DNA of 64,000 bases from Campylobacterales bacterium (GCA_024280035.1 JAJRQV010000063.1:1-64000), one strand, 5' to 3'. Numbered from the stretch's first letter, positions 37,172 to 47,194 are shown. Made by a program: numbers and translations. Notes: generated by a model from the letters alone, not told the origin.

Positions 37172-38537
37172 TTGGAAAGAACAGTACTTGCCATTGACAT
37201 CGGCTCGACTAAGATTTGTGCAATTATCTCTACCATTAATGAAGATGGAAATATTCAGATTCTAGGCGCAGGTATCTCTAAGGCGATGGGCTTAAAAAAG
37301 GTAGTATTACTAATATTGAGTTGGCTTCTAAGTCAATAAAAAATGCCTTAAGTGATGCTAAAAGAGTAGCTGGTACAGAATTTGTAAGTGCTATTGTTTC
37401 TATTTCAGGTGCATATACAAAATCTTTAAACTCAAGTGGTATTGTAAACATTCCTAATAAAGAGGTTGGTCTTAAAGAGATTAACCGTGTTATGCAAACC
37501 TCTTTATATAATGCAAACATTCCTAATGAGTATGAGGTTCTTCATACCCTTCCTTATAATTTTAAAGTAGATGACCAAGACTTTATAGAAGACCCTCTGG
37601 GCATGAATGCCGCTAGACTTGAGGTTGAGACGCATATTATTACAACACAAAAGTCAAACCTTAATAATCTTCGTAAGGCAGTCAAAGCAGCCGGCGTAGA
37701 TGTAGATAATATTGTACTCAGTGGTTATGCTTCTGCTATTGCAACACTAAACTCAGATGAGAAAGAGTTAGGCGCAGCTGTTGTTGATATGGGAGGTTCA
37801 ACTTGTAACCTCGTAATTCATTCAGGTAACTCTGTTCGTTATAATGACTTTTAGGTGTCGGTTCTAACCATATTACTAACGACCTTTCCATGGTACTGCA
37901 CACACCACTGAATACCGCAGATAATGTGAAAATGACTTATGGAAGCCTCCATACACCTTCAAATGACCTGATTGAACTTCCTGTTATTGGAGATGAAGAC
38001 ACTACCCATGAAGTCTCTTTAGAAGTCGTGTACAACGTTATTTATGCACGGGTTGAAGAGACCTTAATGATAGTTGCTCAATCTATCGAAAAGTCAGGAC
38101 TAAGAGATTCGCTGGGTGCAGGAATTGTGCTTACGGGTGGATTTACTAAAATGGAGGGTATACGTGAATTAGCCGTTGCTATTTTTGACAACCTTCCTGT
38201 TCGTCTTGCTAAACCAAATGAGATGGAAGGGCTTTTTGACACCTTAAGAGACCCTGCTTATTCAAGTGCCATTGGTCTACTTAAATATGCTGCTGGTGGT
38301 TATTCACCGTACGAGATTGATGTTAACAAACATATGCGTCATTCAAATGAAGAGTATTAACACAGAGAGACTCCAAATATTGCTAATATTGCAGGCATTG
38401 AAGATGAAGAGTTAAGCTTAGACAATACAAACACAGATATCAAACAAGAATTGGGCATTATTGCTCCAGGACGTATAAAAAATGATGAGCCAAGCATTTT
38501 TAGTAAGTTCTGGCAATGGGCTACTCAGTTATTTTAA
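37172..38537 (+). CDS. ftsA: Cell-division protein FtsA, broken by two frameshifts and an in-frame TAA
   Basis: FtsA is the actin-like membrane tether of FtsZ. The frame starts at TTG 37172 behind AGAAGGA and reads VLAIDIGSTKICAII. At the A-run 37294-37299 one A is missing (GLKK to GSITNIELASKS needs seven). At the T-run 37849-37852 one T is missing (VRYNDF to LGVGSNHITND). TAA at 38358-38360 then interrupts EEY and HRETPNIANIAG. With these repaired, ATPase landmarks DIGST, GAAVVDMGGSTCNLV and GIVLTGGFTKMEG align and the C-terminal amphipathic helix FSKFWQWATQLF reaches TAA at 38537. ftsZ starts 15 bases later. Three lesions in one essential gene point to sequence error. Confidence 0.93.
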
Positions 38538-38552
38538 TTAAGGAGAGAAGAG

Positions 38553-39689
38553 ATGGAAGCATTTAGTGTAGAAGAGACTACAAACGTTACTGGCGCAAAA
38601 ATTATTGTTGTTGGTGTTGGTGGCGGTGGTGGCAACATGATTGGTCACATGATTAATGAGGGTATTGAAGGCATTGAGATGATCATTGCTAATACTGATG
38701 CACAAGTTTTAGATACACAAAATCGTTGTACTAAGATTCAATTGGGTGCAAAATTAACAAAAGGTCTTGGTGCAGGAATGAAACCTGATGTTGGTCGTGA
38801 GTCTGCTATTGAATCTTATGATGATATTAGAATGGCACTGGAAGGTGCTGATATTGTTTTTGTTGCTGCTGGACTTGGTGGTGGTACAGGAACAGGTGCA
38901 GCTCCCGTAATTGCTAAGATTGCTAAAGAGGTTGGTGCCTTAACTATCTATGTCGTGACTAAACCCTTTATGTTTGAACAACGTAAACGTATGAAAACAG
39001 CGATGGCAGGGCTTGAAGAACTTAAAAAAGAGTCTGACTCTATCGTGGTTATTCCTAATGACAAACTTCTTTCTATTGTAGATAGAAACATGGGAATTAA
39101 AGACAGCTTCCGTCTTGTTGATTCAGTACTTGCTCAAGCTGTTGCAGGGACTTCAGGTGTTATTCTTGCCTCAGGTGAAAATGATATCAATCTTGACTTT
39201 GCTGACCTTCAAACTGTAATGTCTCATCGTGGTATGGCACTTATGGGTGTTGGTACACATACTGGTGAGAATGCTGCGTATGAAGCAATTAAATCGGCTA
39301 TTGAGTCTCCTCTTCTTGATAACATGTCAATTAATGGTGCCATGGGTGTTTTAGTACACTTCCATATGCACCCTGACTTTCCTCTTTTAGAGATGAATGA
39401 GGCGATGCAAGTGGTTGAAGAATCTGCTGATGAAGATGCTGATGTTATCTTAGGTACAACAACAGATGCTACCCTTGATGTCGATTACATTCGTGTAACA
39501 CTTGTAGCAACAGGTTTTGAAAAAGAGTTAAGTAATGCAGGTTCAAATAACCCTGATTTTGACACACCTGCTGAACCTAAAATGGTTCATATTCAACGTC
39601 CAATTCTGAAGGTTGTTGGTGGTGAAAATTTTGATGGAAACCCTGAGTTTCTTGATGTACCTACCTATATGCGTCAACAAAAAGACTAG
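38553..39689 (+). CDS. ftsZ: Cell-division protein FtsZ
   Basis: This tubulin-like GTPase polymerises into the division ring. The 378-residue protein has [10 protein letters not shown] near the N-terminus, the GTP-binding [10 protein letters not shown] signature, the T7-type synergy loop region ([11 protein letters not shown]) and a C-terminal peptide [10 protein letters not shown] that matches the FtsA/ZipA-binding tail. A strong AAGGAGAG site precedes the ATG. It is intact and directly follows ftsA. Confidence 0.98.
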   Translation: MEAFSVEETTNVTGAKIIVVGVGGGGGNMIGHMINEGIEGIEMIIANTDAQVLDTQNRCTKIQLGAKLTKGLGAGMKPDVGRESAIESYDDIRMALEGADIVFVAAGLGGGTGTGAAPVIAKIAKEVGALTIYVVTKPFMFEQRKRMKTAMAGLEELKKESDSIVVIPNDKLLSIVDRNMGIKDSFRLVDSVLAQAVAGTSGVILASGENDINLDFADLQTVMSHRGMALMGVGTHTGENAAYEAIKSAIESPLLDNMSINGAMGVLVHFHMHPDFPLLEMNEAMQVVEESADEDADVILGTTTDATLDVDYIRVTLVATGFEKELSNAGSNNPDFDTPAEPKMVHIQRPILKVVGGENFDGNPEFLDVPTYMRQQKD

Positions 39690-39699
39690 TTTGTCTTTT
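39680..39699 (+). terminator. Possible ftsZ terminator
   Basis: AAAAGAC (39680-39686) pairs with GTCTTTT (39693-39699) around a six-base loop that contains the ftsZ stop codon. The stem is AT-rich and ends in U residues on the plus strand; moderate support. Confidence 0.45.
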
Positions 39700-39742
39700 A
39701 TGCCTCTAGGTATAAAATCCCTTAAAGCGAATAACTAAATTT

Positions 39743-40048
39743 ATGACCTCTTTAGAAACACTCCTTAAGGCTAAGACTCTCCTTGGCCTCTCTGATAAAG
39801 AGACTCTCTCTCAAGTTAAACAACGTTACAAGAACCTTATGAAAAAATGGCATCCTGATAAGAATCCTGATGATCTTATTACAGCGCAAAAAATGAGTGC
39901 AAAGATTAATGACGCCTATAAGGTTTTATTAGAATATTGTAAACATTATGAGTACTCATTTAAAGAAGAAGATATACGTGAAAAAAATATTAATCCCCAT
40001 GAGTGGTGGGAATCACGGTTTGGAGATGTCAACCGCCCCAAGAAATAA
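39743..40048 (+). CDS. Small J-domain protein
   Basis: This 101-residue protein is almost only a J domain: KAKTLLGLSDKETLSQVKQRYKNLMKKWHPDKNPDD contains the diagnostic HPD in the loop between helices II and III. J domains stimulate DnaK-type chaperones. There is no Gly/Phe region, zinc finger or C-terminal substrate domain, so it is a minimal co-chaperone. The last ten codons lie in a 29-base sequence that is repeated 114 bases downstream; an alternative, longer C-terminus ending YSTES is encoded by the second copy, suggesting the present stop arose by duplication or insertion. Confidence 0.85.
   Translation: MTSLETLLKAKTLLGLSDKETLSQVKQRYKNLMKKWHPDKNPDDLITAQKMSAKINDAYKVLLEYCKHYEYSFKEEDIREKNINPHEWWESRFGDVNRPKK
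40019..40047. repeat. 29-base direct repeat, copy 1 (3' end of the J-domain gene)
   Basis: Identical to 40133-40161. Copy 1 covers the last codons and most of the stop of the J-domain gene. Both copies are preceded by CACGGTT, in copy 2 with four extra bases, so the shared segment is about 36 bases with a small gap. Confidence 0.9.
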
Positions 40049-40132
40049 ACCATTATTATCTTATTCAAACTCAATAATAATAACTCCATTATAAAGAAAC
40101 TTTTTTACTTCGTAAAAACCACCACGGTTAGT

Positions 40133-40161
40133 TTTGGAGATGTCAACCGCCCCAAGAAATA
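40133..40161. repeat. 29-base direct repeat, copy 2
   Basis: Second exact copy of 40019-40047, in the convergent gap before the DUF4149 gene. The 85 bases between the copies are AT-rich, carry no ORF and show no clear terminal inverted repeats. Local duplication, a small insertion with a long target repeat, or misassembly are all possible. Confidence 0.9.
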
Positions 40162-40173
40162 TAGCACAGAGTC

Positions 40174-40668
40174 TTAAGCTGTTCTGCCTTTTAAAAGAAC
40201 ATATAAACGTCTAAACATTAAAACAATTAATGCCAGTACTAAAATTTTAAAGTCCAGTTCTGAGCCTAAGTGAAGGTTTTGAAAAGCAACACTTTCTGAT
40301 GCTGCCTCACTTTGAGCCTGCATCGCTAAGATTTTTGGTGTGTACACCCCTATAAAAAGAGCTATTGTGGATAAGCTTATAAAGGTAGCTACCATAACAG
40401 TATTATCACGCTGAAGAATTTTATAAGAGTACATCTCATAAGCAGCAATAACCACTGCCATAAAACCTAAGAAATAGGAGAATTTATTAAAACCCTGAGC
40501 CATAATCTGACCCTCTTGGTAGTGGGAAAGAAGTGGACCAATATAGAGTTCAGAATTAAAAATAGTTGAAGTCATAATAATCCCAAGGGTTAAAATTCCA
40601 CCAATACTAGCTCCTAATAAAATAAGGTACATAACATCTATTACTCTTTTAATATCACGACTTGTCAT
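40174..40668 (-). CDS. DUF4149-type integral membrane protein
   Basis: This 164-residue protein has four predicted TM helices (about 12-33, 62-82, 90-110 and 138-158). The pattern VMYLILLGASIGGILTLGIIMTSTIFN with a long loop between TM1 and TM2 resembles DUF4149. Function unknown. It lies 30 bases after prmC on the same strand and is likely co-transcribed with it and the M48 protease. Confidence 0.7.
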   Translation of the reverse strand: MTSRDIKRVIDVMYLILLGASIGGILTLGIIMTSTIFNSELYIGPLLSHYQEGQIMAQGFNKFSYFLGFMAVVIAAYEMYSYKILQRDNTVMVATFISLSTIALFIGVYTPKILAMQAQSEAASESVAFQNLHLGSELDFKILVLALIVLMFRRLYVLLKGRTA

Positions 40669-40698
40669 TGAATGACTCCTTGCCTTGTAATTTATTAT

Positions 40699-41526
40699 TT
40701 ATCGTCTTAACTCCAATATAAAACCACGATCAAATCCCGCATAATCTTTGTAAAATGCTAAAGATAAAAAGGTTTTAGCTTCGAGATAGGATTCTATCTT
40801 TGATTTTTGATCATAACCCATCTCACAGGCTAATATACGTACATCACGCTCAAAAGCTTCATCAATAAGGCGTCTTAGTATCTCATCACCAACACTCCCC
40901 CCATACAGAGCATTTTGAGGTTCAAAAGAGAGGTTCTGCTCTAAAACAATGCCATCTTCTATATAAGGAGGATTAGAAACTAAGATATCAATTTTCTCTT
41001 GTATCCCCTCAAGTAAGTCTGTATGTACAATTTTAATACGTTTCATCATCTCTTTACGCATAAGATTTATTTTTGCAATTTTAATAGCATCCAAACTAAT
41101 ATCAGACGCGATAAAACTAGCTTCGAGAAGATGTTGCGCAAGAACAATAGAGATAACACCTGAGCCTATCCCGACTTCTACAATCTGTTCTTGACTTGAT
41201 TTATCTACTTTTTCCAGTAATTTTTCTATTAAAATTTCTGTTTCAGGTCGAGGAATTAAAGCACCCGAAGCAATAAAAAAGTCTTGTGAAAAAAAGGAAA
41301 CACTTGAGGTTATATATTCTATGGGTTCATGACTATTTCGACGCATCAGTAACTGATCAAAATCAGGCGCATAAACCATTTCATCATTATGGGTAATAAG
41401 ATAGAGTCTGTCTTTGTTTAAAATACAAGACAGAAGAATCTCTGCTTCACGTCGTGGACGTTCTGCTGTTTTATTTAAGGCTCTTTCACCCAGCGTTAGC
41501 CAATCTTCTATTGAATACTTGGACAT
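40699..41526 (-). CDS. prmC: Peptide chain release factor N5-glutamine methyltransferase
   Basis: PrmC methylates the GGQ glutamine of release factors RF1 and RF2 with SAM. The 275-residue protein shows the SAM loop VGIGSGVISIVLAQ and the catalytic VSNPPYIEDG, plus the N-terminal helical domain (RRNSHEPIEYITS). The start overlaps the M48 gene stop by 19 bases. The gene is intact; this matters because termination efficiency bears on the unusual stop codons seen elsewhere here. Confidence 0.95.
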   Translation of the reverse strand: MSKYSIEDWLTLGERALNKTAERPRREAEILLSCILNKDRLYLITHNDEMVYAPDFDQLLMRRNSHEPIEYITSSVSFFSQDFFIASGALIPRPETEILIEKLLEKVDKSSQEQIVEVGIGSGVISIVLAQHLLEASFIASDISLDAIKIAKINLMRKEMMKRIKIVHTDLLEGIQEKIDILVSNPPYIEDGIVLEQNLSFEPQNALYGGSVGDEILRRLIDEAFERDVRILACEMGYDQKSKIESYLEAKTFLSLAFYKDYAGFDRGFILELRR

Positions 41527-42755
41527 TCGCCTTGCCTTGCATCTTCATTAATATTTTCTGCAGCAACGCCCAACTCTTTAAGACGTTCCATTACAGGAGG
41601 ATGCGTATAATGAAAAAAGATATACAAAGGGTGTGAAAGAGGAAAACTTTTATTCTCTGTTACCAGTTTTTGAAGTGCTGAAGCCAAATGTTCACCACCA
41701 CCAAGTTCTGCACCTGTTTTATCTGCTTCAAACTCATTATGGCGACTTACCATTACCATTAAAGGCATCATTATAAAACCAAGAACAGGTAAAAAGAGTA
41801 AGAACAGAACCATAATTACACCCGGAGTTTCTGCTACACCTAATTCTAAAAATAGCGTTTCATTTAAATTTCCAAAGATAAAAAACATTAAAAAAAGTAA
41901 AAGCCCCATAAGACCCATATTTTTATAAATATCACCATGAGCAAAATGCCCTAATTCATGTCCTAAAACAGCAAGAAGTTCTTTAGCTGTTAATTTTTCA
42001 ATTAAGGTATCAAAAAGAACAACACGTTTGGTCTTACCAAAACCACCAAAATAAGCATTAAGACGAGCATCACGTTTAGAAGCATCTGAAACAAAAACAC
42101 CCGAACTTACAAAACCTGTCTTATCCATCATTACTTCAATAGACTCTTTTAATTCACCATCTTCTAAAGGGGTAACCTTATCAAAGAAAAGGGCACGTAC
42201 CGTAGGAAAAAGCATATTAATAAGCATAATCACAGCAAAAATAAATAAGAAACTGTATAACCACCACATCTCAAAACTTATCATAATTGAGCCCACGCCC
42301 CAGATAACAAGCCCACCAAGAACAAGTGTCATTACGGTGGTAATCAATAAATCTTTAATATAAAGCCCTACTGTTGACTTATTAAATCCATATTTCTCAT
42401 CTAAAACAAACTTTTGATACAGCTCAAAAGGTAAAGATATAATAGAACCGATAATAATAAAACCTAAAACAAATGCAACCATATGCACGCTAGGAGAAAG
42501 CTCTAAAAACAGACCGTCTAACCATTGAATTCCCTGACTCATCCAAAAGATAAAAACACAATATTCTACAAGGGTAGAGAGTAGACCTATGCGCTCTTTT
42601 GCAATAGCATAATTGCCTGCTTCTATAAATTCTTTAGGTTTCAAGAGTACCGCAGATTGATTTTTTGCCTTAGCAAGATAACCAATTTGCATAACAGAAA
42701 CATAAATATGGACTAGGATATAAAGTGTATAAATAGTAATGGCTGTTGTAAGCAC
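41508..42755 (-). CDS. M48-family (Ste24/HtpX-like) membrane metalloprotease
   Basis: This 415-residue protein has several TM helices in the N-terminal half (about 1-20, 63-84, 92-112, 140-160 and 175-195) and the zinc site HELGHFAHGD with a downstream Glu in NEFEADKTGAEL. This is the CAAX-type Ste24 architecture used in bacteria for membrane protein quality control. It overlaps prmC by 19 bases. The exact substrate is unknown. Confidence 0.92.
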   Translation of the reverse strand: MLTTAITIYTLYILVHIYVSVMQIGYLAKAKNQSAVLLKPKEFIEAGNYAIAKERIGLLSTLVEYCVFIFWMSQGIQWLDGLFLELSPSVHMVAFVLGFIIIGSIISLPFELYQKFVLDEKYGFNKSTVGLYIKDLLITTVMTLVLGGLVIWGVGSIMISFEMWWLYSFLFIFAVIMLINMLFPTVRALFFDKVTPLEDGELKESIEVMMDKTGFVSSGVFVSDASKRDARLNAYFGGFGKTKRVVLFDTLIEKLTAKELLAVLGHELGHFAHGDIYKNMGLMGLLLFLMFFIFGNLNETLFLELGVAETPGVIMVLFLLFLPVLGFIMMPLMVMVSRHNEFEADKTGAELGGGEHLASALQKLVTENKSFPLSHPLYIFFHYTHPPVMERLKELGVAAENINEDARQGECPSIQ

Positions 42756-42820
42756 ATTAATCCTTTTAATTTTTTACGAATTTTAACATCTTTGGCTTAA
42801 TAAAAATAGGCTAATTCAAC

Positions 42821-43015
42821 TTACTTTTGAAAAGTGGGTACCTTAACAGCATCTTGTGTTGGAATTTCATCACTTACATGAGTGTTTTGATCATATAAGA
42901 TTGCATACAATAGTCCAATAGCTAGGGTCATTGTTACCACCGCATATACAACTTTCTTTTTATTTCCTTTCAGTCCATTATAATCGGTACTGGCTTCTAA
43001 TCTTGGTTCTGACAT
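42821..43015 (-). CDS. Small single-TM hypothetical protein
   Basis: This 64-residue protein has a polar N-terminus, one TM (about 23-43: VVYAVVTMTLAIGLLYAILY) and a polar tail ending VKVPTFQK. Its layout suggests an inner-membrane protein with a periplasmic tail, but I recognise no family. It is in line with the MATE gene upstream (32-base gap) and the M48 gene downstream (65 bases). Confidence 0.6.
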   Translation of the reverse strand: MSEPRLEASTDYNGLKGNKKKVVYAVVTMTLAIGLLYAILYDQNTHVSDEIPTQDAVKVPTFQK

Positions 43016-43047
43016 ATTTTTTCCTTTTTTGTTAATTTATTAGTAAA

Positions 43048-44403
43048 TCATTTAGAATAATAACCATTATTAATTACATTATTATCAACTTCTTTAAGCT
43101 TTTTAATACTATATCTCCATGTTATTACAGCAGATAAGCTTACGATTACTGCAATACCTAACCATATCCACAATAAACCTAAACCTAAATAAGAAAAAAG
43201 ACTTAAGAGTAAAATAGGAGCAACAATCTGTCTAAAGATAGAAATATAAAAGATAAAAGCAGGTTTTTGCAGACCCTGAAGCAAGGCTAAATAAACAAAA
43301 ATCAGCACAAAACTAAAGATTATAAAGGCTTCTACACGTAAGTAAATGACACCTTCATAAATAACCTTTACATCATTAGTAAAAAAGTGCATCATATCTT
43401 GAGCAAATAGAAGCAGTAAAACAAGACCAAGAAAAGAGAGGGATGCCCCATAAAAAAGAGATACCTTTATCGTTTGTCTAATACGTTCATAATTTTTGGC
43501 TCCATAATTTTGTGAAACAATAGCAAGAACAGCGACATTTAAACCAATAGTTGGCATTAAAACAATCTGTTCTATACGCATGCCTATTCCAAAGGCAGCA
43601 ACCACTTCTTTGCCAAAAGGAGTAATAAAATAGGTCATAATAAAAATTCCACTTGCCATCATAATCATATTGATACTTGGAGGAAAACCCTGATATAAAA
43701 GTGCCTTAAACACCTTAATATCAAAAACAAATTTCCCCTTTAAAAGAGGTGTTTTTCTAAGTTTATAAAAAAGATAAAGTGCTGTTAAAAACTCTGTTAA
43801 AACCGTAGCTATAGAGATACCTTTAATACCTAAGGCTTCTAAGCCTAAACCACCTAAAACAAACCAGTAGTCTAAAAAAATATTTAAAAATGAAGAAAAA
43901 ATAAGAATATTTCTAAAAGAGACCGTATCGCCTACTGCGTTAAGTAAGGCATTAAGAAAAAAACTAAAAACAAAAAATAGTGAGCCGTACAAAATAATAT
44001 TGATATATTCTAATGAAAGGCTTAGATATTCACCCTCCGCGCCTAAGATTGAGATTAAAAAAGGTGTTGATAAGATGCCAATGAAACTCAAAATAAAAGA
44101 GAGCACTAAAGCAAAAGCCAGTGAGTTTAAAGCAATATGCACGGCACTCTCCTTCTTTTTTTCACCCAAGGCATTACCCACCAAAGCTGTTGCTGCCTCA
44201 CTCATGCCTCCCGCAAGTGCAATCATCATAAAAAATATAGAAAAAGAGAGGGTTAAGGCAGAAAGAGCGTCAGTTGAGATAAGCCCTGCGAAATAAGTGT
44301 CTGTTACATTATAAATAGTGTGAAAAAAGAAACCAATACTTGAGGGAATCGCAAGTTTTTTAATCAAAGAGGCAATATCACCTTGGGTTAAATCTAAATT
44401 CAT
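43048..44403 (-). CDS. MATE-family multidrug efflux transporter
   Basis: The 451-residue protein has twelve predicted TM helices in two six-helix halves. N-terminal PSSIGFFFHTIYNVTDTYFAG and the second-half GIGMRIEQIVLMPTIGLNVAVLAIVSQNYGAKNYER match MATE (NorM/DinF-like) antiporters, which export organic cations with Na+ or H+. No regulator is adjacent. It is divergent from the small protein at 44416 over 12 bases, so promoters must overlap. Confidence 0.92.
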   Translation of the reverse strand: MNLDLTQGDIASLIKKLAIPSSIGFFFHTIYNVTDTYFAGLISTDALSALTLSFSIFFMMIALAGGMSEAATALVGNALGEKKKESAVHIALNSLAFALVLSFILSFIGILSTPFLISILGAEGEYLSLSLEYINIILYGSLFFVFSFFLNALLNAVGDTVSFRNILIFSSFLNIFLDYWFVLGGLGLEALGIKGISIATVLTEFLTALYLFYKLRKTPLLKGKFVFDIKVFKALLYQGFPPSINMIMMASGIFIMTYFITPFGKEVVAAFGIGMRIEQIVLMPTIGLNVAVLAIVSQNYGAKNYERIRQTIKVSLFYGASLSFLGLVLLLLFAQDMMHFFTNDVKVIYEGVIYLRVEAFIIFSFVLIFVYLALLQGLQKPAFIFYISIFRQIVAPILLLSLFSYLGLGLLWIWLGIAVIVSLSAVITWRYSIKKLKEVDNNVINNGYYSK

Positions 44404-44415
44404 TATACTTCTTAA

Positions 44416-44697
44416 ATGGATTTATATACACAAACACCAACACCTCCAAATAAAAAGTGTAAACTCTTACATCTTTTACTTTCTGGTTTTTTATCATTTG
44501 GAACTTATTTTATTACGGCTGCTGTGTGGTTGTATTATAATTGGTATTATGCCCTCTCTGCCTTGTTATTAGCCTTTATTTTAATTGGTATCATTCGCTC
44601 TAAACTTCTTCACAGCTCTGTTCCAAACACACAACAAGAGTTTTCTTATTCAGATAAAGATATTGTGGCTTGGTATCTACATCTTTACCTCTGTTAA
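44416..44697 (+). CDS. Small two-TM hypothetical protein
   Basis: This 93-residue protein has hydrophobic segments at about 19-40 and 46-63, an N-terminal Cys/Lys-rich stretch, and a short tail ending WYLHLYLC. I recognise no family. The gene sits between the MATE start and the ABC-F gene and is followed by 45 bases to the latter, so it may be the first gene of that transcript. The abrupt hydrophobic C-terminus could mean a truncation, but no continuing frame is convincing. Confidence 0.5.
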   Translation: MDLYTQTPTPPNKKCKLLHLLLSGFLSFGTYFITAAVWLYYNWYYALSALLLAFILIGIIRSKLLHSSVPNTQQEFSYSDKDIVAWYLHLYLC

Positions 44698-44742
44698 GCC
44701 TCTTTAGATATAATTTTAAAAAAATAATACTAAAGACTTTTT

Positions 44743-46698
44743 ATGGCACTTATCGACCTTCTTGGCATTCACAAACACTACTCAGCACAAAAAATTTTAG
44801 TTAACACTAACTTTCATCTTGAAGAGGGAGAACGTGTTGTTATTGTTGGAAAAAATGGTTCAGGTAAATCAACCTTAATGAAAATTGTTGCAGGAAGCTT
44901 AGATCAAGATGAGGGTGATAGAATCACACGTCAAAGTCTGCAAATTAAAATGTTAGATCAGGTACCAAAGTTTAGAGTTGGTGCCAGTGTAAGAGAGGCG
45001 GTTGAAGATGGTTTGGGCGAGCTTAAAACTGCGCTAAATCGTTTTGATGAGATCTCCTTACAGATTGCAGAAGATTTTGAGAATGAAGAGCTTATGAATG
45101 AGCATGCTGAACTCTCATCTTACCTTGACCATCATGCTGCATGGAATTTAGATGATAAGATTGAAAGAATTTTAGAGCATTTCAAACTCAAAGAGTATGA
45201 GTCAAAAAACATTGATCTCTTAAGTGGTGGAGAACAACGTCGTGTTGCCTTAGCAGGGTTGCTTCTTCTTAAGCCTGATGTTCTTCTTTTAGATGAACCT
45301 ACCAATCACCTTGATGTATATATGGTAGAGTTTTTAGAAGAGCTTATTTTACGAGAGAAATTCACCCTTCTTTTTATCTCCCATGATCGTTATTTTATTG
45401 ATCAAATTGCGACACGTACGGTTGAAGTTGAAAATGGTCAGCTTCGTGGTTTTAGTGGTGGGTATTCTGATTACCTCACACAAAAAGAGGAGATTATGCG
45501 AACCATGCAAAAACAGCATGATAATCTTCTTAAAAACTTACGTGCAGAAAATGCTTGGTATGCTAGGGGTGTACGCGCCCGTCTTAAAAGAAATGAGGGA
45601 AGAAAAGCCCGTCTGATGGATTTAAGAAAAGCAGCAAAATACAACCCTGCTCAAATTCGTAAAATGAAGGTCGAGCTTGAACGTGAACAAAAAAACTTCC
45701 AAAGAGATAAGTCTGTTAATAAACAAAAAATGCTTTTTGAAGTTAAAGACCTTACCTATAGCATTGGAGACAAGCTTTTAATTAAAGACTTTTCTGTACG
45801 GATCTTACAAAAAGATGTTATTGCGATTGTTGGACCTAATGGTTCAGGAAAATCAACACTTTTAAAACTTCTTCTTGGACGTATTGAACCTAAGATTGGA
45901 AAGATTGATAGGGGTGAGTTAAAAGTAGGCTATTTCGACCAACACCGAGAGATGCTTGATGATAATAAAAATCTAATTGAGACCTTCTGCCCTGATGGAG
46001 GAGATAGAGTTGATGTTCAAGGTTCAAATCTACATGTGTATGGTTACTTAAAAAACTTTTTATTTCCACGTGAATACCTTGAGAAGAAAATTGGTATTCT
46101 TAGTGGTGGAGAAAAAAATCGAATTGCCCTCGCCCTACTCTTTACTAAAAATGTAGATATTATGATTTTGGATGAACCTACTAATGATTTGGATATTCCA
46201 ACCATTAATATCTTAGAAGAGAAACTTCAACACTTTCCGGGTGCGGTTATTATTGTTTCTCATGATAGATACTTTGTTGATAAGATTGCTAAAAAATTAC
46301 TTATCTTTAAAGGTATTAATGGACAGATAGAAGAGTCTTTCCAAGAATATTCTGAGTACTTAAATATAGAAAAAGCCCTTGAATCTTTAGCTGACTTAGA
46401 AAATTCTCCTGAACGTAAGACTGAAGTGATTAAAGAGATGCCTAAAGAACTTAAAAAAGAGGTATTTAAACTCTCTTTTAAAGAGAAAGAGGCACTTAAG
46501 GTATTACCCACAAAAATTGAGACTTTAGAAAAAGAGATTGAATCTATTAATAACTGTTTAGCAGACCCTGTATGTTATCAAGACAAGGGTCTTTCAAAAC
46601 TGGGTGAAGAGCTAGAAGCGAAAGAGCATGATTATGAAGCACTTATTGAAGAGTTACTTCGTATTGAAGAGAAGGTAGAGATTATTGAAAATAACTAA
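44743..46698 (+). CDS. ABC-F family ATPase (Uup/YdiF-like)
   Basis: This 651-residue protein has two ABC ATPase domains without membrane segments: Walker A GKNGSGKST and GPNGSGKST, signatures LSGGEQRRVAL and LSGGEKNRIAL, Walker B LLLDEPTNHLD and MILDEPTNDLD. A linker of about 80 residues carries charged coiled helices (P-site tRNA interaction motif region), and a C-terminal coiled coil (about 560-645) is Uup-like. ABC-F proteins act on ribosomes to relieve stalls, and Uup also touches branched DNA. The stop overlaps the next gene by 14 bases. Confidence 0.93.
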   Translation: MALIDLLGIHKHYSAQKILVNTNFHLEEGERVVIVGKNGSGKSTLMKIVAGSLDQDEGDRITRQSLQIKMLDQVPKFRVGASVREAVEDGLGELKTALNRFDEISLQIAEDFENEELMNEHAELSSYLDHHAAWNLDDKIERILEHFKLKEYESKNIDLLSGGEQRRVALAGLLLLKPDVLLLDEPTNHLDVYMVEFLEELILREKFTLLFISHDRYFIDQIATRTVEVENGQLRGFSGGYSDYLTQKEEIMRTMQKQHDNLLKNLRAENAWYARGVRARLKRNEGRKARLMDLRKAAKYNPAQIRKMKVELEREQKNFQRDKSVNKQKMLFEVKDLTYSIGDKLLIKDFSVRILQKDVIAIVGPNGSGKSTLLKLLLGRIEPKIGKIDRGELKVGYFDQHREMLDDNKNLIETFCPDGGDRVDVQGSNLHVYGYLKNFLFPREYLEKKIGILSGGEKNRIALALLFTKNVDIMILDEPTNDLDIPTINILEEKLQHFPGAVIIVSHDRYFVDKIAKKLLIFKGINGQIEESFQEYSEYLNIEKALESLADLENSPERKTEVIKEMPKELKKEVFKLSFKEKEALKVLPTKIETLEKEIESINNCLADPVCYQDKGLSKLGEELEAKEHDYEALIEELLRIEEKVEIIENN

Positions 46699-47194
46699 AG
46701 AGAGACTAAAACACTGGTCTAAAGAGATTCTCACGACTCTCTTGATGGTTTTTATTATTGCCAATGCCATCAGTTTTTTTCGCTCTCCAGACCTAAAAGA
46801 CAAGAAGCTTCCTGAAATCACTACCCTACTAACAAATCAAGAACTTTTTTATACTGAAGATTATAAGGGAAAACCTGTACTCATTCATTTTTGGGCAACC
46901 TGGTGTCCCACCTGTAAACTTGAGGCAGGAAATATCCAAAGCTTATCTGAATCTTATAATGTTATTACTATTGCAGTAAAGTCAAAAACAGATGAAGATA
47001 TTAATGCCTATTTAAAAGAGCATCAACTAGATTTCAAAGTCATTAATGATTCTGAAGGTGTTCTTGCTCAAGAATTTTTAGTACCCGCTTACCCCACAAG
47101 TTTTATCTATAACAAAGAGGGGAAATTAACTTTTTCAGAGGTAGGTTACACCTCTAGCTTAGGATTAATTTTAAGAATGTGGTGGGCTTCTTAA
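46685..47194 (+). CDS. Thioredoxin-like membrane-anchored disulfide oxidoreductase (ScsD/TlpA-like)
   Basis: The gene starts at TTG 46685, overlapping the ABC-F end. The 169-residue protein has an N-terminal anchor (about 13-29, TTLLMVFIIANAISFF), then a periplasmic thioredoxin fold with the redox site WCPTC in FWATWCPTCKLE and a cis-Pro in VPAYPTSFIY. This arrangement is that of ScsD/TlpA-type proteins, which reduce or oxidise cysteines, for example in cytochrome maturation. The target is unknown. Confidence 0.88.
   Translation: MKITKERLKHWSKEILTTLLMVFIIANAISFFRSPDLKDKKLPEITTLLTNQELFYTEDYKGKPVLIHFWATWCPTCKLEAGNIQSLSESYNVITIAVKSKTDEDINAYLKEHQLDFKVINDSEGVLAQEFLVPAYPTSFIYNKEGKLTFSEVGYTSSLGLILRMWWAS

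Noticed and set aside
40014-40161. A mobile element between the 29-base repeats
   Set aside because: The 85-base spacer has no ORF and no convincing terminal inverted repeats, so I report only a direct repeat.
44416-44697. Readthrough of the stop of the two-TM protein, as in neighbouring lesions
   Set aside because: The frame beyond the TAA soon meets further stops and carries no recognisable sequence, so this stop is probably genuine.
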